This document shows positions 19,487-28,251 of a stretch of 64,000 bases of DNA, one piece after another; the first letter of the stretch is position 1; each line of letters opens with the position of its first letter. The position numbers and the translations under genes were made by a program. Under the pieces are notes generated by a model. That model saw nothing but the letters and a program-made list of their open reading frames with translations, was not told where the DNA came from and did not search any database. The DNA comes from Streptomyces halobius (GTDB lineage: Bacteria > Actinomycetota > Actinomycetes > Streptomycetales > Streptomycetaceae), in NCBI RefSeq assembly GCF_023277745.1, contig NZ_CP086322.1:5208001-5272000 (forward strand), in the 5' to 3' direction.

Positions 19487-19768
19487 GTGAGGCAGATGGG
19501 GATTGTTGTTTTTCTCGTGATCTGTGTGGTGGTCATCGCTCTGGTGGCCGCGGCCTCGCGGAGCGGCACCGGCTCGGGACGCAAGGGCCGCGGCCGGTAC
19601 GTGAACTCGGCCGGCTCGGCCGGCGGTAGCTGGTGGGTCGCCGGTGGCGACTCGGGGTCACACCACCACGGTGGCCACTCGTGCGGCGGTGGCTCGTCCT
19701 GCGGTGGCGGCTCCTCGTCCTGCGGCGGTGGCGGCGGTGGCGGCTGCGGTGGCGGCGGCGGTTGCTGA
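19487..19768 (+). CDS. Small membrane protein with Gly/Cys/His-rich tail
   Basis: 93 residues from GTG 19487 (or 90 from ATG 19496). A single hydrophobic helix (MGIVVFLVICVVVIALVAAA) is followed by a short basic stretch and then a Gly/Ser tail containing HHHGGHSC and six Cys residues in C-G(n) spacing. The tail resembles C-terminal Gly/Cys tails of some actinobacterial membrane proteins (TIGR04222-like), but the main domain of those is missing. Metal binding through the His/Cys cluster is possible; this is inference. The GGAAGG site fits the GTG start better than the ATG. It is transcribed away from the aminotransferase gene. Confidence 0.6.
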   Translation: MRQMGIVVFLVICVVVIALVAAASRSGTGSGRKGRGRYVNSAGSAGGSWWVAGGDSGSHHHGGHSCGGGSSCGGGSSSCGGGGGGGCGGGGGC

Positions 19769-19839
19769 GCGGGCCACGGCGTCTTCTGCATAGCGGGCCA
19801 CGGTGTCTTCTGCCGAGCGGGCCGCGGCGTCTTCGCGCG
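19768..19839. repeat. 24-bp tandem repeat, 3 units
   Basis: Three head-to-tail copies starting at 19768, 19792 and 19816, each beginning AGCGGGCC(A/G)CGG(C/T)GTCTTC. The first copy begins at the last base of the preceding stop codon. Non-coding. Confidence 0.8.
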
Positions 19840-20463
19840 GTCGTCCGCGCGGCGTGGTGGACGGTCTGGTGAACGGCGTGAGCACGGCCGAGGGCGGTCG
19901 CGGACGGTCGTCGTGACGAGGGGTGCACGACCCCGTCCGACGACCACCCTCACGTCGTCCACAGGACCGCTGCGCTGGCCGTCCGCACGCCGTCCTCAAG
20001 ACCGTTGGGCGAGCTCCTCACCATCGTCTGCGGGACCGTTGCGCGACCGTCCGGTAACCGCGCTCGGGACGGCTCTCGCGACCGCCCCCGCGACCGTTTT
20101 CGCCACCGCCCACCCGACCTTCCCGCACCTCTCGGCACCGCCGTGAAGTCCCTCCCGAACTGCACACATGCACGCGGCTCATGCCCCTTCGCATATGCTC
20201 CCGGCGGGCGTCGGAGGCAGCTCCGACGAGCTTTGTGTGATTGGCAGTTGAACAATTGAACTGTAGGGCCCTCTAGGGGATGGAAACCCGGCGAAGATGG
20301 GTAAAACCGCTGTGGGTGAAGCCCCTTTCATGATTCCCTCTTCCTTGAGAATCCCCCAGTTCTCGGACCCCACGTGGGCACGAGCCGGCAGGCAGTCATA
20401 CATCCCTGATCCCTTTCGGGCGGGCCGGCCCACCATTCCACTGCGTGCTTGCGGAGCCGACCC
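19840..20463. other. 624-nt intergenic region
   Basis: The first part (to about 20150) is GC-rich with many short GACCGT/GCGACCG words and no plausible protein. The second part (20180-20463) is distinctly more AT-rich (for example GTTGAACAATTGAACTGTAG near 20246) and probably holds the promoter and leader of the DUF2617 gene. Confidence 0.5.
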
Positions 20464-20985
20464 ATGCTCACCACCCTGAAAACGGCTTACACCGATACCC
20501 GTGCATCCGATCTGGCCTGGGCCCTGGGCAGGGAACCCCTGCCGGCGCTCGCCGTACTGGACCTCCAACTCGACGAGGCACAGGTGCAGTTGAGGCTCCT
20601 GGGGGCCTCGCATCAGGTCCTCCTTGAGGAGGAGCACGGCAGCTGTTCCGAGACGGTCGCCTGTATGCCGGGAAGCAGTACGCCGCTTCCGCTGGGTGTC
20701 GCGAAGCGGCTGGGTGACTGGGAGTACGAATTCGCCGCGCACGTCGAGACGTTGTCGCGCGGATCGTTCGCGGGGCGCGCGCAGGAGTTGCTCGCGCTGG
20801 TCGCCGAACATCCGCATGGCCTCGCCGGGACGTTCCCCGGCTCGCCGCACGCGTTCACCGCGATGTTGGCGCAGCGTCAACCAGGACAGGTGCACTGGCG
20901 GACCTGGCATGCGTACCCGCAGGAGGGCCGGCTCGTGGCCACCCGTACACGCGTCGGCGTACGGGCGGCGGTCGTCGCGGTCTAG
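20464..20985 (+). CDS. DUF2617 family protein
   Basis: 173 residues. The sequence from MLTTLKTAYTDTRASDLAWA to the end matches the actinobacterial DUF2617 family in length and pattern (LGASHQVLL near residue 46, HPHGLAGTFPGSPHAFTA near 121-138). Function is unknown and no catalytic motif is apparent. The ATG at 20464 follows a GCGGAG site; an in-frame start 15 nt earlier lacks one. It precedes the spermidine-synthase-like gene by 209 nt on the same strand. The two are neighbours in many Streptomyces as far as I recall, so a joint role is possible. Confidence 0.75.
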   Translation: MLTTLKTAYTDTRASDLAWALGREPLPALAVLDLQLDEAQVQLRLLGASHQVLLEEEHGSCSETVACMPGSSTPLPLGVAKRLGDWEYEFAAHVETLSRGSFAGRAQELLALVAEHPHGLAGTFPGSPHAFTAMLAQRQPGQVHWRTWHAYPQEGRLVATRTRVGVRAAVVAV

Positions 20986-21194
20986 TCGTGGTGGCCCGGG
21001 GGATGTCTCGGAGGGCGAGGCGGGTCCCCCTGCTCCTGAAGAGCTCGCGGGAGGATGGCTCGGGGGCGTGGGGCGGGTGTCCGCAGGGGGTGTGAGCGAC
21101 GTGTCTATCTGCCATTCGGCCGCTGGGTGTAGACCGCAGAGTGCACTCGTGTGGGTGACAAAGGGGTGCGGAACCGTCACGTAGCGTTCATTTC

Positions 21195-22964
21195 ATGATC
21201 GACCCGCCAGAGCCCGCTCTCACCGGCGCCCTCCGGCCGTCGGAGGCCATGCAGTCGGCGCGACTGCCCGTGCCGTCGGGGCTCGGCCGACTGCTCGTTC
21301 TCGCCGTGGTTTTCGTCTGCGCCGCCTGCGGTCTGGTCTATGAGCTCGAACTGGTCGCTCTGGCAACGTACTTGGTCGGCGACTCGGTCACCCAGGCGTC
21401 GGTTGTCCTCTCCGTCATGGTCTTCGCGATGGGCGTCGGCGCGCTGCTGGCGAAGCGACTGCGCTGCCGGGCGGCGGTCGGATTCGGTGCGGTCGAGGCG
21501 GCCCTCGCGCTCATCGGCGGCACCTCGGCGATGGCGCTCTACGCCTGCTTCGCCTGGTTCGGCGAGTCCCGCTCCGCGCTCGTCGGCTTCTCCCTGGCCA
21601 TCGGCGTACTGGTCGGCGCCGAGGTGCCGCTGCTGATGACGCTGATCCAGCGGGTCCGCCGCCAGGACGCGGGCGGTGCGGTCGCCGATCTCTTCGCCGC
21701 GGACTACGTGGGCGCGCTCGTCGGCGGCCTGGCGTTCCCCTTCCTTCTGCTGCCCCGCCTGGGGCAGTTGACCGGGGCACTGGTCACCGGCGGGGTCAAC
21801 GCGGTGGCCGGCGGCGCGCTCGTGCTGTGGCTGTTCCGCCACGATCTGACCGTCCGCGCGCGCTGGACGCTGCTCGCCGTCAACGCGCTGGTGCTCGCCG
21901 TGCTCGCCGCGGGCGTGTTGCTGGCCACGCCCTTCGAACAGGCCGCCCGGCGGGCGGTGTACGGCTCGGCGGCGCGGGTCGCGGTGCAGACCGACGTCCA
22001 GGAAGTGGTGATGACGGGCGGCGCGGGCCATGGAGCCGGTGCGGGACGGGGGAGGAAAGGTTCCGGCCGTCCGCTGGAGCTCTATCTGGACGGCCGGCTG
22101 CGGGTCAGCGCGGACAACGAGTACCGCTACCACGAAGCGCTGGTGCATCCGGCGATGTCGGGCGGCCCGCGCGGCCGGGTACTGGTCCTCGGCGGCGGGG
22201 ACGGACTCGCCGTCCGCGAGATCCTCCGTTACCGCGCGGTCCGTTCGGTGACCCTGGTCGAACTCGATCCCGGTGTCGTGCGGTTGGCGCGAACGGACTC
22301 TGGACTGTCGGCCCTCAACCGGCATTCGCTGAGCGATCCGCGGGTGCGGGTGGTGACGGGGGACGCCTTCGACTGGCTGCGGCGGCAGGGCGCGTCCCCC
22401 GGGCGTCGGCGGCCGGTGCCGTACGACGTCATCGTCTCCGACCTCCCCGATCCCGGGATCACCGCCAGCACCAAGCTCTACTCCGAGGAGTTCTACGGCC
22501 TCGCGGTGCGCATGCTGGCCGACGACGGGCGGCTGGTGGTGCACGCGGGGCCGCCGCGGGTGCGGCCGCGGGCCTATTGGACGGTCGAGGCGACCCTGCG
22601 GTCGGTGGGCCTGTCGACAGCGCCCTACCGCATGCCCGGCCGGTACACGGACTTCGCCGGTGGCCCGGACCGCGAGCTCGGCCTCCCCGGGCCCGGCGGC
22701 CCGCCCGGCCTCGGCGACCTGATCGACCTGGATTCGCCCGCCGTCCCGCCGGGCCCGAGGACCGTGCCGACGGCCGACCGGACCCGGTACTGGGGCTTCG
22801 TACTCGCCGCGCGACGACCGCCCCGGCCGGCCTTGGCCCCCGACGCGCCACCGCTCGTCGCCGTCACCCGCGAGGCACTACGGGCCAGTGCCCGGGCATC
22901 GGCCCGCGCGCGGATCCCCGGTCTGCCGGCGTCGACGTTGATGCATCCGCGGTATCGGGAGTAG
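21195..22964 (+). CDS. Membrane-anchored spermidine-synthase-like protein
   Basis: 589 residues. The N-terminal half (about 28-255) has seven or so transmembrane helices. The C-terminal half (about 285-500) is a Rossmann-fold aminopropyltransferase domain with [28 protein letters not shown] and LVELDPGVV, which are the SAM/decarboxy-SAM-binding motifs of spermidine synthases. The key catalytic Asp region appears as VIVSDLPDP. Such fused proteins are common in actinobacteria, and whether they make spermidine is uncertain. A Gly-rich insert (about 277-293) and a basic tail flank the enzyme domain. Start ATG 21195. Confidence 0.85.
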   Translation: MIDPPEPALTGALRPSEAMQSARLPVPSGLGRLLVLAVVFVCAACGLVYELELVALATYLVGDSVTQASVVLSVMVFAMGVGALLAKRLRCRAAVGFGAVEAALALIGGTSAMALYACFAWFGESRSALVGFSLAIGVLVGAEVPLLMTLIQRVRRQDAGGAVADLFAADYVGALVGGLAFPFLLLPRLGQLTGALVTGGVNAVAGGALVLWLFRHDLTVRARWTLLAVNALVLAVLAAGVLLATPFEQAARRAVYGSAARVAVQTDVQEVVMTGGAGHGAGAGRGRKGSGRPLELYLDGRLRVSADNEYRYHEALVHPAMSGGPRGRVLVLGGGDGLAVREILRYRAVRSVTLVELDPGVVRLARTDSGLSALNRHSLSDPRVRVVTGDAFDWLRRQGASPGRRRPVPYDVIVSDLPDPGITASTKLYSEEFYGLAVRMLADDGRLVVHAGPPRVRPRAYWTVEATLRSVGLSTAPYRMPGRYTDFAGGPDRELGLPGPGGPPGLGDLIDLDSPAVPPGPRTVPTADRTRYWGFVLAARRPPRPALAPDAPPLVAVTREALRASARASARARIPGLPASTLMHPRYRE

Positions 22965-23166
22965 GGGGCGTCGGGTGGGCGGGAGGCCCATCCGACGAAC
23001 TGCCCGGGGGCCGCACCGGGTGCCTGGAGGCTTCGGCTTCTGTCCGGAGGCTTCAACGAGCTCGGCTCCCGTGAGGCGTGACGGCCCCGAACCGCCCCGA
23101 TTCACACACCACGGACCCTGCGAGGGGGTCCCCGCGGCGCCGGGAAACGAATTAGGCTCCCATGCC

Positions 23167-24180
23167 ATGGAGCATGAGGTGTTCGTTCCGTTTCCCGTCG
23201 GGACCGTGCGGCAGGCGCTCACCGAGCCGGAGCGGGTGGCGCGCTGTGTGCCAGGCGTCCAGCTCGACGCCGACGCGACCCCGGACAACCCCGAAGGCCG
23301 ACTGCGGCTGCGTATCGGCAGCTCCACCATCACCTATCGCGGCACGCTGACGGTGGGGGCCGCCGACGCGGGGGGCGCCGAAGAGGCCGGGGTGACCGTC
23401 GAGGCGCAGGGCACCGAGGCGCGCGGCGACGGATCCGTGGCGCTGACGCTGGCCGTCCGGCTGTCCCAGGCCGCCGAACCCGGTCCCGGTACGACGCTGA
23501 CCTGCGTCGGCACGGTCCAGGGCGACGGCCGGCTCGCCCAGGTCACCGATCAATCCGCCGAAACCGCGGGCCGTCGCCTGCTGGATCGTTTCGCGGCGAA
23601 CCTGGCCGTGGATCTGGAGCAGCGGCCGGTGGGCGACCAGACGTCGGGTTCGGAGCCGACATCGGGTCCGGAGTCGGAGGTGGGCTCGGAGCCGGAGGCT
23701 GGCTCCGAGCCGGAAGCGGGCTCGGGGGACGGGCCTGAGGTGTCCGCCGAGCCGTCCGGGCGTGGGGTGTTCGACACCGAGGTGCCGCCGCCATCGCTCG
23801 ATCCGCGCAGTGACATGGACGAGACGGGTGAGGCGGATGACGCGGACGGCACGGACGCGGCGGCGGACGCGGCGGAGGCCATGGACGCGGGCGATCTGGC
23901 CGACTTGGGAGACGTAAGCGATGCGGACGCCGCGTACGACCACGCCTACGACGACGACATCGACGGCGCTGTGCCCGCCGAGGCCGCGCATGCCCGCCGC
24001 ACCATGATCGGCCGCAGCGCGGAGGAGGTCGACCACGCACCGCCGCGCGGACGGTACGCGCCGGTGCCCCCGCCGGAGACGAGCGGCACGTCGGCAGCCC
24101 TCCGGTGGGCGGCGCCGGCGGCCGCGGTGGTGATCGCTTCCGCTGTGGTGGTGGGTCGCGTGCTGCGCCGCCGCCGATAG
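23167..24180 (+). CDS. SRPBCC (CoxG-like) protein with C-terminal membrane anchor
   Basis: 337 residues. Residues 1 to about 155 form a SRPBCC/START-like domain in CoxG style (FVPFPVGTVRQALTEPERVA, GRLRLRIG). A long acidic, repetitive linker follows (about 158-290, with SEPEAGSEPEAGS-type repeats and many Asp). The last 27 residues form one transmembrane helix with an RRRR stop-transfer end. CoxG proteins help membrane attachment or maturation of CO dehydrogenase, but no cox genes are nearby, so only the fold is claimed. ATG 23167 (MEHEVF) is chosen because the domain begins there. Confidence 0.75.
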   Translation: MEHEVFVPFPVGTVRQALTEPERVARCVPGVQLDADATPDNPEGRLRLRIGSSTITYRGTLTVGAADAGGAEEAGVTVEAQGTEARGDGSVALTLAVRLSQAAEPGPGTTLTCVGTVQGDGRLAQVTDQSAETAGRRLLDRFAANLAVDLEQRPVGDQTSGSEPTSGPESEVGSEPEAGSEPEAGSGDGPEVSAEPSGRGVFDTEVPPPSLDPRSDMDETGEADDADGTDAAADAAEAMDAGDLADLGDVSDADAAYDHAYDDDIDGAVPAEAAHARRTMIGRSAEEVDHAPPRGRYAPVPPPETSGTSAALRWAAPAAAVVIASAVVVGRVLRRRR

Positions 24181-24199
24181 GCGCTGCGCTGTGCGGTGG

Positions 24200-24455
24200 C
24201 CGGCTTGGTTGCTCGCCGGTCGCCTGCGGCGGGCCTGCGTCCCACGTTGCCGGCTTTCCCGCCGTGAGGGGGTCGCCTGCGGCGGACGCCCACCGCAGGT
24301 GCAGCGGCGGGACAGCCAGATACGTCGGCTCAGGCACAGCGCAGCGGACGCCCACCGCAGGTGCAACGGCGGGACAGCCGGAACGTCGGCTCAGGCCCGC
24401 CGCAGGCGAACCCCCACGGCTGGACAGCCGACAACGTGGGGCCCAGGCAAAGCGC
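24200..24455. repeat. Dispersed repeat cluster A (plus and minus units)
   Basis: Five related units of about 45-55 nt. Two plus-orientation units (24200-24240 and 24240-24289) resemble CACGTTGTCGGCT followed by TTCCCGCCGTGAGGGG and CGCCTGCGGCGGGCC. Three units in the opposite orientation follow (24288-24452). The ends therefore form a long imperfect inverted repeat. The cluster begins 20 nt after the SRPBCC stop codon. Related units form cluster B after fba. No transposase. Confidence 0.75.
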
Positions 24456-24479
24456 AGCGGACAGCAATAGGGTCACCCC

Positions 24480-25343
24480 GTGAGCATCGACAAAGACACC
24501 CAGCCCGCGCCGCAGGCGGCGGGCGTCTCGTTGGCTGCCGGGGACACCGAACTGACCGTTCATCCGGACAACGGCTGCCGCATCGGCAGCTTCCGGGTCG
24601 GGGGGATGGAGCTGCTGCGGCAGGGCGCGGCGTATGGCTGTTTCCCCATGGTCCCGTGGTGCGGCCGGATCGACCACGGACGGTTCCGCAGTGGCGGCGT
24701 GCTGCATCAGATGTCGGTCAACGACCCGCCGCACGCCCTCCACGGCACCGGCCGCGATCTTCGCTGGCGCACGGCGCGGGCGAGCGCGACACAGGCCGCG
24801 TTCACCTACGATCTCGCCGATACGGCGGCCCCCTGGCCGTATCCGGGGCTGGTCACCCAGCTCGTCGAACTCGCCGGGGACGGCCGTTCGCTCACCCTCA
24901 CCCTGGGTGTCGAGGCGAGCGGCGACTCCTTCCCCGCGCAGGCCGGTTGGCATCCGTGGTTCGTACGGTATCTCGGCGCGGCCGATGGCGAGGGCGGCGG
25001 CAGCGGGGCCCAGGTGCAGCTCGACTTCACCGCGGAGTGGCAGGAGGAGCGGGGTGAGGACCACCTGCCGACCGGCCGGCGGATCGTGCCGAAGCCGGGT
25101 CCCTGGGACGACTGCTTCGGTATGCCGCGCGGTGTCGCGGTGACGGTCACCTGGCCGGGCCGACTGGAGCTGAAGATCACCAGCCGCGCGGAGTGGGTTG
25201 TCGTCTACGACGAGCAGGCGGAGGCGGTCTGCGTCGAACCGCAGTCGGGCCCGCCGAACGGTCTCAATACACTGCCGCGCCTGGTCACGCCCATCGATCC
25301 CCTGGAGATCTCCACGACGTGGAGCTGGCGGCCGCTGGCTTAA
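24480..25343 (+). CDS. Aldose 1-epimerase family protein
   Basis: 287 residues with the galactose mutarotase-like beta-sandwich fold. Active-site landmarks: MVPWCGRI (about residues 56-63), HALHGTGRDLRW with His, GWHPWF with the second His (about 159-164), and VEPQSGPPNGL with the catalytic Glu. It probably interconverts anomers of a hexose or related sugar, cytoplasmic. The start is GTG 24480. It is followed after 10 nt by pyrE, implying one transcript even though the functions differ. The upstream 300 nt is a dispersed-repeat cluster, so the promoter must lie within or before the repeats. Confidence 0.85.
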   Translation: MSIDKDTQPAPQAAGVSLAAGDTELTVHPDNGCRIGSFRVGGMELLRQGAAYGCFPMVPWCGRIDHGRFRSGGVLHQMSVNDPPHALHGTGRDLRWRTARASATQAAFTYDLADTAAPWPYPGLVTQLVELAGDGRSLTLTLGVEASGDSFPAQAGWHPWFVRYLGAADGEGGGSGAQVQLDFTAEWQEERGEDHLPTGRRIVPKPGPWDDCFGMPRGVAVTVTWPGRLELKITSRAEWVVVYDEQAEAVCVEPQSGPPNGLNTLPRLVTPIDPLEISTTWSWRPLA

Positions 25344-25353
25344 GCTCGTGCGC

Positions 25354-25896
25354 ATGAGCGACGACGTACGTGGCGATCTGCTGCAGCAGATCAAGGACAA
25401 GGCCGTGGTGCACGGCAAGGTGATTCTTTCGTCCGGCAAGGAGGCCGATTACTACATCGACCTGCGCCGGATCACCCTGGACGGCGAGGCATCGCCGCTG
25501 GTCGGTCAGCTGATGCTGGATATCACCGCCGATCTGGACTACGACGCGGTCGGCGGGCTGACGCTCGGCGCCGACCCGGTCGCGACGTCGATGCTGCACG
25601 CCGCCGCCGCGCGGGGCCGGCGGCTGGACGCGTTTGTCGTCCGCAAGGCGCAGAAGACGCACGGTATGCAGCGCCGTATCGAGGGGCCGGACATCAAGGG
25701 CCGCCGGGTGCTGATCGTGGAGGACACCTCCACCACCGGCGGTTCCCCGCTGACCGCCGTCGAGGCGGCGCGCGAGGCAGGTGCCGAGGTCGTCGCGGTC
25801 GCCACGATCGTCGACCGCGGCGCCGCGTCGGCCATCGCCGAAGCGGGCGTGCCGTACATCACCGGTTTCCAGCTCGGTGACCTCGGTCTGGCCTGA
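25354..25896 (+). CDS. pyrE: Orotate phosphoribosyltransferase
   Basis: Converts orotate and PRPP to OMP in pyrimidine synthesis. The product has 180 residues. Visible are the SGKEADYYIDLRR orotate/PRPP contact segment (about 26-38), the mobile-loop basic residues in VVRKAQKTHG, and the PRPP motif VLIVEDTSTTGG (about 117-128). ATG 25354 is chosen; the frame stays open upstream only because it overlaps the epimerase gene in another frame. It lies 10 nt after the epimerase gene and is followed by the 40-bp parS palindrome that may also end its transcript. Confidence 0.93.
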   Translation: MSDDVRGDLLQQIKDKAVVHGKVILSSGKEADYYIDLRRITLDGEASPLVGQLMLDITADLDYDAVGGLTLGADPVATSMLHAAAARGRRLDAFVVRKAQKTHGMQRRIEGPDIKGRRVLIVEDTSTTGGSPLTAVEAAREAGAEVVAVATIVDRGAASAIAEAGVPYITGFQLGDLGLA

Positions 25897-26042
25897 CCGC
25901 AGCCGGTTGTGATCGCGGCTTCGGGTGAGCGCGGCCCGGCTTGGCCGGTGCACGACGGAGCTGATCGCGCTGTGAGGGAAGCTGCCAAGTCGTGACGTCG
26001 TCCTCGCCGCTTTGCGCAGATCGAGCTGACCTGGGGCTTTCT

Positions 26043-26082
26043 CGAAGTGGGGTTGGTTTCACGTGAAACCAACCCCACTTCG
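26043..26082. other. parS site 2 within a perfect 40-bp palindrome
   Basis: The core GTTTCACGTGAAAC (26056-26069) is an exact parS. The palindrome continues perfectly for 13 bp on each side (arms 26043-26062 and 26063-26082). It lies between pyrE (ends 25896) and fba (starts 26206). As RNA it could fold into a long hairpin and serve as a pyrE terminator; as DNA it is a ParB site. Confidence 0.93.
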
Positions 26083-26205
26083 CGCAGGGCCGGCGTGCGG
26101 GCGATGTGGAGCAATCCGGCAAGTCTGGGAAGATGGGCCCGGCGAAGTCGTCGCCCCCTGGTCAGGGCCAAGCACGCACACCCCGCACACACAAGGAGCG
26201 GACAG

Positions 26206-27228
26206 ATGCCCATCGCAACTCCCGAGGTCTACAACGAGATGCTGGACCGGGCGAAGGCAGGCAAGTTCGCCTACCCGGCCATCAACGTGACTTCGACCCA
26301 GACCCTGCACGCCGCGCTGCGTGGCTTCGCGGAGGCCGAGAGCGACGGCATCATCCAGATCTCCACCGGTGGTGCGGAGTTCCTGGGCGGCCAGTACAAC
26401 AAGGACATGGTCAGCGGTGCCGTGGCGCTGGCGGAGTTCGCGCACATCGTCGCCAAGAAGTACGACATCAACGTCGCGCTGCACACCGACCACTGCCCCA
26501 AGGACAAGCTGGACGGCTACGTCCGCCCGCTGCTGGACATCTCCGCCGAGCGCGTCGCCAAGGGCGAGAACCCGCTGTTCCAGTCGCACATGTGGGACGG
26601 CTCGGCCGAGAACCTTGCCGACAACCTGGCCATCGGCCAGGAGCTGCTCGCCAAGGCCGCCGCCGCCAAGATCATCCTTGAGGTCGAGATCACCCCGACC
26701 GGCGGCGAAGAGGACGGCGTCAGCCACGAGATCAACGACGAGCTCTACACCACGGTCGACGACGCGCTGCGTACCGCCGAGGCGCTGGGCCTGGGCGAGA
26801 AGGGGCGCTACCTGCTCGCCGCGTCCTTCGGCAACGTCCACGGCGTCTACAAGCCGGGCAATGTCGTGCTCCGCCCCGAGCTGCTGAAGGACCTCCAGGA
26901 GGGCGTCGGAGCCAAGCACGGCAAGGCCGCCCCGTTCGACTTCGTCTTCCACGGCGGCTCCGGCTCCACCGAGCAGGAGATCGCCACCGCGCTGGAGAAC
27001 GGCGTGGTCAAGATGAACCTGGACACCGACACCCAGTACGCCTTCACCCGCCCGGTCGCGGACCACATGTTCCGTAACTACGACGGTGTCCTGAAGGTGG
27101 ACGGCGAGGTCGGCAACAAGAAGACCTACGACCCGCGCAGCTGGGGCAAGCTGGCCGAGGCGGGCATGGCCAAGCGGGTCACGGAGGCTTGCGCGAACCT
27201 CCGCTCCACCGGGACCAAGCTCAAGTAG
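26206..27228 (+). CDS. fba: Fructose-bisphosphate aldolase, class II
   Basis: Cleaves fructose-1,6-bisphosphate to dihydroxyacetone phosphate and glyceraldehyde-3-phosphate (glycolysis and gluconeogenesis). The product has 340 residues. Zinc and substrate motifs: HTDHCPKDKLDGY (metal-binding His and the adjacent Asp/His), LEVEITPTGGEEDGV, SFGNVHGVYKPGNV, and FHGGSGSTEQE. ATG 26206 lies behind an AAGGAG site at 26193-26198. The codon use is highly biased, as expected for an abundant enzyme. It has its own upstream region of about 120 nt after the parS palindrome. A dispersed-repeat cluster begins 2 nt after its stop codon. Confidence 0.96.
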   Translation: MPIATPEVYNEMLDRAKAGKFAYPAINVTSTQTLHAALRGFAEAESDGIIQISTGGAEFLGGQYNKDMVSGAVALAEFAHIVAKKYDINVALHTDHCPKDKLDGYVRPLLDISAERVAKGENPLFQSHMWDGSAENLADNLAIGQELLAKAAAAKIILEVEITPTGGEEDGVSHEINDELYTTVDDALRTAEALGLGEKGRYLLAASFGNVHGVYKPGNVVLRPELLKDLQEGVGAKHGKAAPFDFVFHGGSGSTEQEIATALENGVVKMNLDTDTQYAFTRPVADHMFRNYDGVLKVDGEVGNKKTYDPRSWGKLAEAGMAKRVTEACANLRSTGTKLK

Positions 27229-27229
27229 T

Positions 27230-27369
27230 CGCACGTTGTCGAATGGCCCGCCGTGAGGGGGCGCCTGCGGCGGGCCTGCGCCCCACGTTGTCGGCCTTCC
27301 CGCCTGGGGTTCGCCTGCGGCGGGCTTGCTCCGTTTCGGCTGTCCCGCCGTGTGGGTGTTTCGCCGTTG
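27230..27369. repeat. Dispersed repeat cluster B (three plus units)
   Basis: Three direct units (27230-27281, 27281-27330, 27331-27369), each with CACGTTGTCGG-like sequence, then CCCGCCGTGAGGGG-like and CGCCTGCGGCGGGC words. They match cluster A at 24200-24455. Only two bases separate the first unit from the fba stop codon. Confidence 0.75.
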
Positions 27370-27404
27370 GTCCCCCACGCCCTGTAGGCAGTGGGGGAGC
27401 AACA
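27369..27404. repeat. Short C5/G5 palindromic repeat
   Basis: An imperfect hairpin with TCCCCCAC and GTGGGGGA arms. Related short palindromes with TCCCCC...GGGGGA cores occur at 35462, 45555 and 53612. Confidence 0.6.
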
Positions 27405-27463
27405 GTGGGACGGACGAAGCGTCGGCCAGGCAAAGCGCAGCGTCGACCGGGCAGACTTAAAGC

Positions 27464-27877
27464 ATGGCCATTCACGAAAACCTCCTAGGGGGCCCGCCCC
27501 CCACCCACCTGCCCGATGACCCGGAGCCCCGCGAGCTGCTTGCCGCGGGCACCGCGCCGGCCGATGTTGCCGCGAAGTACCCGACCTCCTCGCTGGCCTG
27601 GGCTCAGCTCGCGGATGACGCGTTCGAGGGCGGACGGATCGTCGAGTCGTACGCCTATGCCCGCACCGGCTACCACCGTGGCCTGGACTCGCTGCGCCGG
27701 GCCGGCTGGAAGGGCCACGGCCCCGTGCCGTTCGAGCACGAGCCCAACCGCGGCTTCCTGCGTGCCCTGCACGCCCTCGCCCGCGCCGCGCAGGCGATCG
27801 GTGAGCAGGACGAGTACGAGCGCTGCACGACGTTCCTGCGTGACTCCTCCCCGACGGCCGCCGACACGCTCGGCTGA
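27464..27877 (+). CDS. DUF3151 family protein
   Basis: 137 residues, matching the actinobacterial DUF3151 family in length and in the sequence blocks TAPADVAAKYPTSSLAWAQL, GRIVESYAYARTGYHRGLD and ALARAAQAIGEQDEYERC. It looks like a helical TPR-like protein and has no known function. Starts at ATG 27464. The gene is on the fba strand but separated by the repeat cluster. A large hairpin lies about 90 nt beyond its stop. The association of fba with DUF3151 is common in actinobacteria as I recall. Confidence 0.8.
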   Translation: MAIHENLLGGPPPTHLPDDPEPRELLAAGTAPADVAAKYPTSSLAWAQLADDAFEGGRIVESYAYARTGYHRGLDSLRRAGWKGHGPVPFEHEPNRGFLRALHALARAAQAIGEQDEYERCTTFLRDSSPTAADTLG

Positions 27878-27883
27878 TTCGCC

Positions 27884-27971
27884 CGGTCACTCGATGCGGC
27901 CGGTCACTCGTAGTTCTGGTCACTCTTAGTATCCGCGGTCACCTTTAGTACCTGCGGTCATGTCTAGTCCC
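27884..27971. repeat. Degenerate 17-19-bp tandem repeat, 5 units
   Basis: Units begin CGGTCACTC or GGTCAC and contain TAGT, starting at 27884, 27901, 27918, 27937 and 27956. They are more AT-rich than the surroundings. Non-coding, between DUF3151 and its terminator hairpin. Confidence 0.65.
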
Positions 27972-28013
27972 GCCCTTCCCTGCCGGTGAGTTCTCACCGG
28001 TGGGAGGGGCGGG
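27969..28013. terminator. Large hairpin after the DUF3151 gene
   Basis: Arms 27969-27990 and 27993-28013 pair over about 20 bp with a small bulge (GCCGGTGAG with CTCACCGGT near the tip). It probably terminates the fba/DUF3151 transcript. The rest of 28014-28251 shows no gene and holds the promoter region of the tryptophan dioxygenase operon. Confidence 0.7.
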
Positions 28014-28251
28014 GGAAGCCCCGCAGGGCCGGAGCGGGAGGGCACAGCCCGTCGCATCGAGCGCATCCGCCCCGCCGAAACTCCGTCCCCGTGATCGGGA
28101 CCCATGATCGGGATCGGCTCTTGCGCGGTCCGTGTCCAGCACGGATGATTTTAGTGGGCCGGGTCATCCTGAGCCCGAGGGGACCGGGGCTCCCGAGCCG
28201 ACAAGGAAGGAGCGGACCGCTACCCGGTAGTTCGCACCTGAGGAGTCCCTC

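Noticed and set aside
19955-19963. DnaA box TCGTCCACA
   Set aside because: Single degenerate match in repeat-rich intergenic DNA, likely chance.
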